A stretch of DNA of 64,000 nt from Cladorhizidae sp. MBARI D1340-BT2 (lineage: Eukaryota > Porifera > Demospongiae > Poecilosclerida > Cladorhizidae): assembly GCA_028752905.1 (NCBI GenBank), contig JAQNBH010000013.1, positions 29,580,582-29,644,581 on the forward strand. Reading direction: 5' to 3'. Below are positions 1 to 8,524 of this stretch, in pieces. A program made the position numbers and the translations under genes. Each line of letters opens with the position of its first letter. The stretch's first letter is position 1. The notes below the pieces were generated by a model. It did no database searches and was not told the origin of the DNA. It was given only the letters and a program-made list of their open reading frames with translations.

Positions 1-259
1 TTCATTTCATTTCACTTCACATTGGAAGAGGTTCTCTCCCAGTCTTACCTGGCTACAATCGGGCGGGCGGCGATGATCGCCTACCCAAAATACAGTTTTT
101 ATATATCAAAATGTTGCCAATTTCATGGAGACCCTTACCAGTCGTTTGCGCAATGCAATAAATTGGCCAGGTGGGGGGGGGGGGGGGTAGTGCGCAACCG
201 CTAAGATGAGCACGTTTTTTTAGGTCAAGGTTCACTTGAAACTTTTACACTGTTGAGTT

Positions 260-1500
260 ATGGGGAAGAGAACAGAGAAGCATTTTAAACAGAAAGGCCA
301 AGGATTCAAGAAGAGTGAAGACAAGAAGAAGAAAGCCCTACAGGCGGCTGTTGTTGAGCCTGTCACAGTAGCCGCGCAAGGCAAGTTTTAATGTTTATCT
401 CCATACTAAAAAGTTACTAGCTGTTTCCTTTCCTTTGTTAGCGAGTCTCTTGGATCCTGTGGGTGGGGTAGCGCCTTCTGTGAACCTTCACTTACCAAGC
501 AATCAATTGCAAATGTCTGAAGAGAGGCCAGTTCCATTGGTGACTATGACAAGTGACTATGACCAGGAAGAAGTTGGCTCTCATGGATAGTTCAGCTGCT
601 TCTGTGGCTGTTGCTACTGGATCTACTGGCTCTACCTCTTTGGACTCGGGTGGTGTTGGAGAACTAGGTAAGGGTAATCGTATAATAAACTTAGATAAGC
701 TTAGAGAGGTCATAGAAAGGTGTAATAAGTTGGTAACTGAGCTCCCTTGCAACTGAAGCCCGTAGGGCAGGCATGGTTTACTTTTTGTTCAAATTGTAGT
801 AACACTCGAGACATCTCAAATCCTGTATCTGTAGAAGCATTCTTTCAACATCCAGTCAGTACTGGGTGCTCGCATTGCTGGAATTAGTCATTCTGGTCTG
901 GAAGACATCACTGCAGTCATGGATATGTTGCCCCCTCTTAGTTCCACTTGTTTTTTTAAAATATACTAGGTCAATAGGGAGTGACGCAAATGCAGTAACA
1001 GAGTATTATGTTGGATGCCGCTCATAGGTTACATGATTTTTATAGGGTTAGGCATGAAGACATCATTGATGTTAGTATTACTGTTGACGGCACATGGCTT
1101 AGACAGGGCCACAAATCAAATTATGGCTTGGTTGCGGTGATGTCTTGGGACACTGGAGAGGTTTTAGATTATTATCTTATGTCTAATTTCAAGCTTGTGC
1201 GCGAAGACCTGAAGATGAAACAGAAGCAAGTTACACAGAATGGTTTGAGGGTCACAAGGTAAATTGTGAAGCCAATTTTGAAGGCTCTTCGGTTTCTATG
1301 GAAGTTGTAGGAACACAAAAACTTTTTTAGCGTTCAGTGGAGAGACTGAAGCTTAGGTACACACACATTAATTAGTGATGGGTATACAAATGCACATAAA
1401 CGGGAGTGCAACAAGTGTCGGGCTTGCCATCGAGAGGCAGCAGAGTTTCAATGGAGGGCGGAGCATTGTATGGTCCTGGCAAGGGGGACCTGTAACATTT
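260..1500 (+). pseudogene. Mutator-like transposase relic
   Basis: Broken coding remains of a cut-and-paste transposase. A start at 260 opens a lysine-rich N-terminus (MGKRTEKHFKQKG). A GC-type donor near 380 and an acceptor near 440 could join it to the next open stretch. Around 870-960 one frame reads ARIAGISHSGLEDITAVMD then MLPPLSST. From 1008 the text continues VDGTWLRQGHKSNYGLVAVM, with GEVLDYYLMSNF after it. The 'VDGTW..RGH.S..G.V' signature and the later stretch SMEVVGTQKLF..RSVERLKLRY are what I know from the Mutator-like transposase domain proteins of cnidarians and sponges. Frames shift several times and stops interrupt the text, so it is dead. No terminal repeats were found and the left end may lie outside the window. 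The family call is from memory of the motif and is moderately sure; the pseudogene status is clear. Confidence 0.55.
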
Positions 1501-1643
1501 TTATTTTGTTTGTGTCTTGCTTTCTATTGTCAAACAGAGATTTCAAACAAAGATTACTGGAAGATACTTTTGTTTATGTGTATTTTTGTCAAGCTTAGAA
1601 ATTACTGGAGGATGACTTTTGTTTGTGTTCTATTGTTTTTCAG

Positions 1644-1871
1644 GGATTACTGGAGGGTGTCGGAAGACATGTGTGGAGGGCGACGATGGATGGACCTGGG
1701 CATGGGAGCCCTGCAAATGATGACGTGTTTATGTTTGCTAATTCAATATTAGCAAAGCAACGTAACAAGTCTGATGCGTCTTTAATTTATGTGTATGTAT
1801 ATATATATAATTATTGTTGGTTTTGAAGTTGTAGTTAGGATGTAGGATACTGCTGTTGTTGAAAAAATAAA
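1644..1871 (+). other. possible terminal exon with poly(A) signal
   Basis: A pyrimidine-rich run ending in TTTTTCAG at 1636-1643 precedes an open stretch (GLLEGVGRHVWRATMDG...) of about 60 codons. An AATAAA follows at 1866-1871. This resembles a last exon, perhaps of the same mobile element as the upstream transposase relic. I do not recognise the peptide. The sequence before it contains a degenerate triplication around 'attactggagg'. Nothing else is seen between 1500 and 2143. Confidence 0.2.
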
Positions 1872-2143
1872 GGACTGTGAAAGTCAATTGGTTGCTTTCA
1901 ACATTTTGTTTGTACACACAATTCTAGTAATGAGGGGATGTATTCTAGTGCAGCAGGGGCAGCTGGGATGTGATTACAAACTGCTTGGACTTCAAGGCTC
2001 AATATCTCTGAAGTGATTTTTGAAAAACCGTTCAAATGATAACTTGAATATTTTTTATCCATTCATAAAAAAAATTATTTCATTTGAAAGCAAATTTTAT
2101 ATTCTACAACTTGCGCGAGAGTTTTTGTTTGATAGATGGAAAT

Positions 2144-3098
2144 TTAAGGGGGGACATCTGCATTTTTAATATGTGTTTTTCTTGTGGTTACAACTTTAGA
2201 TTCTGCAAACTTCATGGTATGGACTTGATATATAGCTCAAAAGATAGGTCTCTCTGTGTGCTCTCTTTTGATACTAAAATATATTTCATTGGTATAACTA
2301 TAGGCAAGTTACTAGACCTAAAGTGGAGAGACCTCAACACTTTTGGGGGGACATGTGCATAATTTTTTAAACCTATGGTTACAACTTTAGAGCTCAGTAG
2401 ATTCTGCAAACTTCATGGTATGGACTTGATATATAGCTCAAAAGATAGGTATCTCTGTGTGCTCTCTTTTGATACTAAAATATGTTTCATAGGTATAACT
2501 ATAGGCAAGTTACTAGACCCTAAAGCGGAGGGACTTCAAAAACCTGCACCCCAAAACCGCCGGCCAAAACCACTCCGAGTTGCGAAGTGCAAAAAAATTA
2601 AAAATGGTACGAGTGGCTAGAGGAAGCTCTAGAGCATACAATCAATGTTTTGAGCAGGCGTGAAAAATTGATTACCTGGTCAAGCGCGCGGTTGGAAAAT
2701 TGAAGGCGTTGAAAGGTCAACGCCTTCAATTTTCCAACCGCGCGCTTGACCAGGTAATCAATTTTTCACGCCTGCTCAAAACATTGATTGTATGCTCTAG
2801 AGCTTCCTCTAGCCACTCGTACCATTTTTAATTTTTTTGCACTTCGCAACTCGGAGTGGTTTTGGCCGGCGGTTTTGGGGTGCAGGTTTTTGAAGTCCCT
2901 CCGCTTTAGGGTCTAGTAACTTGCCTATAGTTATACCTATGAAACATATTTTAGTATCAAAAGAGAGCACACAGAGAGACCTATCTTTTGAGCTATATAT
3001 CAAGTCCATACCATGAAGTTTGCAGAATCTACTGAGCTCTAAAGTTGTAACCACAGGTTAAAAAAAAAAAAAAAAAAAGTGCAGATGTCCCCCCTTAA
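2144..3098. mobile_element. TTAA-flanked foldback (Kolobok-like) element
   Basis: The element runs 2148-3094. It begins GGGGGGACATCTGCA and ends with the exact reverse complement, and both sides carry TTAA (2144-2147 and 3095-3098). TTAA target duplications are typical of piggyBac and Kolobok; the G-rich terminus fits Kolobok better, as piggyBac usually starts CCY. Inside, 2371-2711 and 2718-3058 form a palindrome with a six-base loop and only two mismatches over 341 bases. The left side has an additional direct copy of its first 197 bases. There is no transposase, so it is non-autonomous. The matching open frames on the two arms (2375-2620 plus, 2809-3054 minus) are mirror images and not genes. 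Confidence 0.75.
2371..3058. repeat. 341-base-arm near-perfect palindrome
   Basis: Arms 2371-2711 and 2718-3058 pair around the loop AAAGGT (2712-2717). The two mismatches are near 2376/3053 and 2451/2978. A transcript through it would fold into long double-stranded RNA. Confidence 0.9.
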
Positions 3099-3424
3099 CG
3101 TGATGTCATAAATCTATGTTCAGAAAATGCAACGAAAAAACTTAAATTTCAAGACGCGCAGTTTGTAGTGCTCATTATGATTGACTAATAATAGACCGAA
3201 TAAGAGCCTCGCAAAGGTCGTTACTGCAACGTGGTTTACTTAACGGCTTACCACTGGATGAGCCAGGAAAAAATTATGGCGAAACTAAATGACAAAAGAG
3301 ACTTGCCATTAGAAAGCAGACTGCAAGCTATAATTGGATATATAAATTGGGAAACTAGAGTGAATGCGAGCAAAGATATGGTACTTTATATGAGACTACG
3401 CGATACGCAGCCTTCTTTCCCCCT
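3099..3424. other. no recognised feature
   Basis: Unique-looking AT-rich DNA between the foldback element and the duplicated segment. A 73-codon open frame (3231-3452, plus) has no motif I know and is probably chance. Confidence 0.4.
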
Positions 3425-3960
3425 TAAACACGAATACGAAAAAACATGCTAGACTCCTGTGCTGGGGGAGAGAGGCTGGCCAACAAGACTAAGAGAGTCA
3501 ACAGTAAAAAGCTATATAAATATGTAGCTATTGCACATCTCACAGACTGAGCCTAGTGTGCTTGCCTGCCACTTGCTACAGCCTCTTCCATGCCATAACA
3601 ACAAGGAACTTCAGTGTGGAGTTAGACAGGTGGTGGAGCATGCAGCTTCCACGCACTCACTCTGCAGAGGAAGAAATCCAGCATCAGCAGACACGTTAGG
3701 ATGGGTGGCTGGAATGATGCCGAGTTCCTGGAACAGGTCACAAATCCGATCGCTGGAGGTGGGGCTAGTCTTGAAAATACATGTTTGTTTGGAAAAAGAA
3801 ACAAAAACTGCGTCTTGAGAAGCTGGCTCTAAAATTGCGTCGCATAGTGCAGTAGCTGAGAACTGGTTGCAAGCATTACGCGCTAATCCCAACCATCACC
3901 ATCGTTGTAGTCTAAGCTGCGTGAGGTAGTTTTGCTTAGCAAGACCCTTTACCAACCTCT
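3425..3960. repeat. segmental duplication, copy 1a
   Basis: Closely matches 34424-34955 in the same orientation; for example, both contain 'catgctagactcctgtgctg', the TATA-like 'gctatataaatatgtagc' or 'gatatataaatatgtagc', and 'ctctgcagaggaagaaa'. No coding motif is recognised. It ends next to a GACCCTTTACC motif (3943-3953), which is conserved in the partner. Confidence 0.8.
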
Positions 3961-4564
3961 ACGAGTGTAGGATCTGCTGAGTGACATATTATGCAGACCT
4001 CTCAACTTATATTGCTACTTAGTGTGAGATTTCATGCTAAAGTGGAGTGAGAAATGCTCTGGTTGGTGTGAGACATGGGAGTTGTACATTTGTATTGATC
4101 ATTCAGAGCTGATACTGCAGCTTCAATAACCATTACATGGCCTACTGAATTCACCAATTCTAATTGATATGTAATGTCTATCATTTATCGGCAGCTGTGT
4201 GGACCAGAGAGCAAGCATCTGCAAATAACCTTCCATAATCAAATTTTTATTTCTCTCGGTCATAACTATACTAATATGTTTCTGCTCCATCATTTCCACT
4301 TTTGTCAATCATAATCCCCTGGGTATATAGCACACACTAGATTAGCAGTTATATATTTTAAGGAATTATGTATCCTCTGCTATATATATATATAAGAAAG
4401 AGGTATAAAAAAGCAATACATTCATTTTGTCACTCATCAATCCCCTGGGAGTGTTGGTATTATATTACATTGACTTGTCATTGAACTACTTATATTATAC
4501 TGTAAGGTAAAGAAAGAAGTTTTTAATTCATATATTGCATGCAAGATGCACAGTTTATTGTCTA

Positions 4565-5439
4565 TTAGCGGTTTTTATGCTGCTGGTTATAAAAAGTTGT
4601 AGCCTTCTTAGCTTCTTTAAGAACTTCTTCTGATGGAATCCAGCTAAGTGGGTTCTCGATATGCGTCTTCACTGTAATAAGGGATGAAAGTGTACCATCC
4701 AGACTCAGGGAACTTCTACTTGGTGTCTTGTTCTTATTGATAAAGGAAAAAATTCGTTCTTCCCCTGCATTTGAATGCTGTATGGTCAATACAACATTTG
4801 CAACTTTAAACAAAAGATCATATTCAAAACAGCTCAAACCAGGTTTCTTCATTTCTCTCAGATGCCCCCAAAACATGTCCACACGATACGGTTCTTCAGC
4901 ATTGAAGCCAACTGTGTCTTTTAGAGTTTGAGGAAGATCTTCTTCTGTCATTGTTTGGTAGGTTAAAAATTGCTCATTGAGTTTATCCATGTCAAACCCT
5001 TGAAACATTAGAGGGTACCTATAAACAAAGTATTCCACTGAAGAAAAGAAAATGTCCTATCTAATCTCTGTTTAAAGTCTATCCAAGCAGCATTTGTCAG
5101 CAAGTCATCCTGTAGAGGACACGACTTTAAGAGATAAGATGTAGCACGCTCAAGAAAATTCCTGGCCGCACCATAGAAGGATGAATAACATCTTTCAGAT
5201 ATTGAGCCATCATCAAGTAGTTGACTAAGCTTTTGCTTTGTTATAAATCCTATGACCATGTCAGAATTACAAACTTGGTTATCAAGTTCATCATACTTTA
5301 GAGAGAACAAGGCATCCTGCTCCTTCAGAGTGTCAACCAGTATTAGAGTCTCAGAATGTTCAGTTTCAGTGTCTTCAAAATTATCCACGATAACTTGAGA
5401 AGTACTACAGCTTTCCACATCCATACTGCTACTTTCCAC
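4565..5439 (-). pseudogene. hAT transposase C-terminal part (copy A)
   Basis: Two overlapping open frames on the minus strand form one protein with a one-base frame break. The first (5439-5008, 143 aa) reads through FYGAARNFLERATSYLLKS; the second (5038-4565, 157 aa) continues VEYFVYRYPLMFQGFDMDKL. The second holds the hAT C-terminal dimerisation signature HSNAGEERIFSFINKNKTPS and the RSSLSLDGTLSSL block. The E of GEERIFS should be the third catalytic acidic residue. The zinc finger and the first two aspartates are absent, so this is an internally deleted or 5'-deleted transposase. Copy B has the same break at the same place, so it was inherited and did not arise independently. A -1 ribosomal shift in the T-rich run before the junction cannot be excluded from sequence alone. 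It could not transpose by itself and is probably moved in trans. Confidence 0.75.
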
Positions 5440-5466
5440 ACCGCTATCATTAGTCTCGCGTAGCCA

Positions 5467-5500
5467 GACCCTTTACCCACTAAGCAGCAGGTAAAGGGTC
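5467..5500. repeat. GACCCTTTACC inverted pair
   Basis: GACCCTTTACC at 5467-5477 faces its reverse complement at 5490-5500 with a 12-base spacer, making a small hairpin. The same pair is in copy B (16044-16054 and 16068-16078). Confidence 0.85.
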
Positions 5501-6098
5501 TACCTACGCACTATGACGGTCATGTCGGTTGGGCGCGGCGTGAGAAATAGGTAGGCGGTCGTAAGAGCGTGAGAAAAGTCCTGAAATCGTGTGACACACG
5601 ACCAAATCGTGTGACTTGAGAGGTCTGTATTATGGTGCCGCAGAAAGTAATATCTGGAGAAGGACACTGAGCTCGCTGCATCTCTAGCCAGCTTCTCTAT
5701 GTATACGTATACGGATAGTTAACAAAGAAATCCTGTCATAATGTATCTGAGGGAGTGCCATAAACTTAGCGTAATATTTTGTCCACCCTAGCATTTACGC
5801 ATGCCACGTGACACCTTTATAATCTTCAAAATGCTGAGTCCAGGGACAAGGGACATCGCACCAGTGTTGCCAGGTTTCTGTTGGCACTATATACCAAACT
5901 GCCTTAAAAATTGTACCAAACGCAGGAGAAATATACCAATTTTGCCCCATGTATATACCAAATATATATATACCAATTCACATTTATCGATCAAGATGAA
6001 CTTTCTTATCTCATGCAGAAGCAACATAAGCAATGCATTAACTTGGTGGCTACATGTATGTGTGAATGTGATGGGAGTTATGTGAATAATTGTCTCAC

Positions 6099-8111
6099 TT
6101 ATTCAAAATCTTCAAACGGGAGGTCATCAGCTTGGTCATTGCTGTCACAGTACATCTCTGCAGTGTTAAACTTCTGCAACATATTCTCAGTAACAACAAA
6201 GTCTTTGCAGCACATTTTATGCATGATTAGGTGTGTACGAATCCGAATCAGAGCATCCAACATTTTTAAACTTAGCTTGTTTCTGTACTTGGTCTTGATG
6301 CAAGTTACATGAGAAAACATTCTTTCAACAATAGCATTGCTAACAGGGGAGCATAGGCAAGTCAAAGCATACATCGCAAGTTCCTTGTAAGCATATTCAT
6401 CAAGACCATTTTTGTACCTCAGAATTCCAGCCCAAAATTTGACACTATCAGTTGGCAATGTTCCTTCAAAGACTGGTTCTTCTCTCCATATCTGCAAAAC
6501 TACTTTTCGATATTGAGATTCAATTTGGTTGACATTTGCTGTCAGCAAATGTTGAAGCGGAAGTTGAGACAATGGAATCCTTGCTGTTTGTGAGAGAACT
6601 ACACTGGGAGACAAATAACTGAGTCCTCGGAAAATGGCAGTGCTTGCTGGAAGCCTTTGTTCAAGCTGAGTTAGCAAATCCTTGAGGAAATCTTGACATC
6701 GTAGCTTCATATTTGACACTGCAACTTCAAAGTCTTGTCTCTCTTTATTTTCTCTCACACAGCGTAGCAATTCACTGTGCAAGGATGCTCCAAAATCCAC
6801 CAAGGATAGAGCCAACTCATTTCCACGAATGTCGTAAAGTCTCTTCTTCAGTGACCGATGGTGCAAGTCAAGTTCCTTAACCATCTTCTCGGGATCTGCA
6901 TTAGTTGACTGAAATAAAGCATTGACTTTCTCAAACTCCTGCACCACTGGCACCAAGAATACGAAGAAGAGAAAGTTGACATCATCTCGCAACATGTCCA
7001 AGATCTGCCTTCCTTTGTATCTGACTTCTTGTGTTCCTGACTGTGATGCACTCAAGAAGTAAACCTTCAACTCTTCCCAGTTAGCAAGAATGTTAGCAAG
7101 CACTCTACCTCTCACCAACCATCGGGTGGCTGACATCCTTTGAAAGGGTAACCCAGTTTGACGCCTTTGCTCATCCTGACTGTTCAGTTCTTGGAAGAGT
7201 CTCTTGTACTCTTCGCGGCGTAAGGTGCTCTTAGAAAACCAGGTTGGTATTTCTGCCAGGAGATAGCCAAGATGAGATGGCAACTTCTCGAAACTCTTCT
7301 GGACACATAAGGCCAGTGAATGACATATGCATCGGAATTGAACACAGTGTGGCGACTCTGCATGGATTCTTGACCAGACAGAGTTTTTTTCCCCAATCAT
7401 ATTGGCTGCTCCATCACTTCCAAAGCCAATGCACTTTGTCAGAGATAATCCAATCCCTGTCAGACAGTTTTTTAGTGCCTGAAACAAGACTTCTCCAGTG
7501 GCCTCGACAACTGAAATCAGGCCCACAAAGGCCGTTTCTATCTCTTCAGTTGTGCTAGAAAAGTACCTGATGCAAATGCACATGTTTTTAGCAATTGAAA
7601 TGTCGGTTGCTTCATCTATTAAGACAGAAAAGTTCTTGCCTTGCACGTCCTGTATCAAGCGCTCTTTGAGGGCAGGTGCTATCACATTTAAGATTAGCTT
7701 TGAACATTTGGTCCGATGAAGCTTAATATTTTCCATGACATTTCCTTTGGCATTTTTCTTGATCAATTCACTGAGATGGTCAATAATGTTAATGGAGCAA
7801 TGACAACAAACTGCAGCTGCAAGTTCCAATTCAATCCGCTTCAGATCTGTAGAGGCCTTAGTTGCCTTTGATGTATATAATGCCATTTTTGAGGTTGATC
7901 CAGCTGCCTGAACTCGGTTCCTGTGCTCCTGGGTGGCTGCATGTTGGGCAAGAGCTGCTTTCCTTGGACTGACAAGTTTGTGACACATCTTGCAGTATGC
8001 ATTGTCAGAGCCATCTGAAGCTTTGGACACCCAAGGAAAGTCCCTTTCCCAAACAGTCAGGTACTTTCTTGAACCTTCGTAGTAGGTTTTCCACTTGGAT
8101 TTGGAGCTCAT
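6099..8111 (-). CDS. hAT family transposase, full length
   Basis: A 670-residue uninterrupted transposase that cuts and re-inserts the element around it. In order: an N-terminal BED-like zinc finger (Cys40, Cys43, His57, His63 in YCKMCHKL...QHAATQEH); the RNase H-like core with D166 in FSVLIDEATD and D233 in GFGSDGAANM; the C..H block RCICHSLALC near 260-269; an SATRWL motif near 327-332; and the C-terminal dimerisation region with E596 in SNAIVERMFS followed by TKYRNKLSLKMLDAL. These match the hAT D-D-E arrangement and the family's usual 600-700 residues. The start was chosen as the first ATG of the frame, directly before the zinc finger. The stop lies 237 bases inside the left terminal repeat. 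A domesticated host gene is unlikely, since the inverted repeats and target duplications are intact. The domain call is sure; the assignment to a named hAT clade is not attempted. Confidence 0.92.
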   Translation of the reverse strand: MSSKSKWKTYYEGSRKYLTVWERDFPWVSKASDGSDNAYCKMCHKLVSPRKAALAQHAATQEHRNRVQAAGSTSKMALYTSKATKASTDLKRIELELAAAVCCHCSINIIDHLSELIKKNAKGNVMENIKLHRTKCSKLILNVIAPALKERLIQDVQGKNFSVLIDEATDISIAKNMCICIRYFSSTTEEIETAFVGLISVVEATGEVLFQALKNCLTGIGLSLTKCIGFGSDGAANMIGEKNSVWSRIHAESPHCVQFRCICHSLALCVQKSFEKLPSHLGYLLAEIPTWFSKSTLRREEYKRLFQELNSQDEQRRQTGLPFQRMSATRWLVRGRVLANILANWEELKVYFLSASQSGTQEVRYKGRQILDMLRDDVNFLFFVFLVPVVQEFEKVNALFQSTNADPEKMVKELDLHHRSLKKRLYDIRGNELALSLVDFGASLHSELLRCVRENKERQDFEVAVSNMKLRCQDFLKDLLTQLEQRLPASTAIFRGLSYLSPSVVLSQTARIPLSQLPLQHLLTANVNQIESQYRKVVLQIWREEPVFEGTLPTDSVKFWAGILRYKNGLDEYAYKELAMYALTCLCSPVSNAIVERMFSHVTCIKTKYRNKLSLKMLDALIRIRTHLIMHKMCCKDFVVTENMLQKFNTAEMYCDSNDQADDLPFEDFE

Positions 8112-8198
8112 GGTTTCTTCTTAGGGAACCACAAAGTTAAATTCACTGTTCTGCTTGAAGTTGTCTCGAGTGCCAGACACTTCGACTTCACCTCATGA

Positions 8199-8209
8199 GG
8201 TAAAGGGTC
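8199..8209 (-). repeat. GACCCTTTACC motif inside hAT 5' region
   Basis: Reverse-strand copy of the dispersed 11-mer; a degenerate partner (gacttcacc) lies opposite it across TCATGA, giving an imperfect palindrome upstream of the transposase start. Confidence 0.6.
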
Positions 8210-8524
8210 TCGCAGAGCGAGAATTATAGGTATGCTTGTGAGGCAAGTTGAAAAATACCAAATATATACCAAATGCCTAAAATATACCAAGCCCCAAAAA
8301 TATATACCAAGCCCTTCTGAAATATACCAAATTGACCCAATTTGGTATATAAATATACCAACTGGCAACACTGCATCGCACCCCAGTGCAGTGCAAAAAT
8401 AATATTAAAAAGATATTGAGTGGCTCTCGTCCGGTTCCGGGTTTTTTTTGGGGGGGGGGGGGGGGGAATACCCCATGTTTGACCCTTTACCAAAATTTTA
8501 GACGGCCCATGGCATTGCCAGTCC

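Larger units (their letters stand above)
3987..5634 (-). mobile_element. short hAT element, copy A
   Basis: The element is about 1.63 kb, bounded by inverted CAGACCTCTCAA at 3994-4005 and 5616-5627. The heptamer TATTATG lies directly outside both ends (3987-3993, 5628-5634), one base short of the 8 usual for hAT. By eye it differs from copy B at 15919-17548 by only about three substitutions and one 2-base indel, and lies in the opposite orientation. It carries only the C-terminal part of a transposase (minus strand) and a GACCCTTTACC hairpin near its 5' end. Confidence 0.85.
5854..8381 (-). mobile_element. intact-looking hAT element
   Basis: Perfect 12-base terminal inverted repeats CAGTGTTGCCAG (5862-5873) and CTGGCAACACTG (8362-8373) enclose 2,512 bases. 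The 8-base target duplication CATCGCAC flanks both ends exactly (5854-5861, 8374-8381). Both subterminal regions carry many copies of 'ataccaa' (about 5880-5975 and 8245-8360), a likely transposase-binding array. With an undamaged transposase gene inside, the element appears recent and possibly autonomous. Confidence 0.93.

Noticed and set aside
7244..7719. Plus-strand frames of 73-104 codons opposite the hAT transposase
   Set aside because: Shadows of the 670-residue gene on the other strand.
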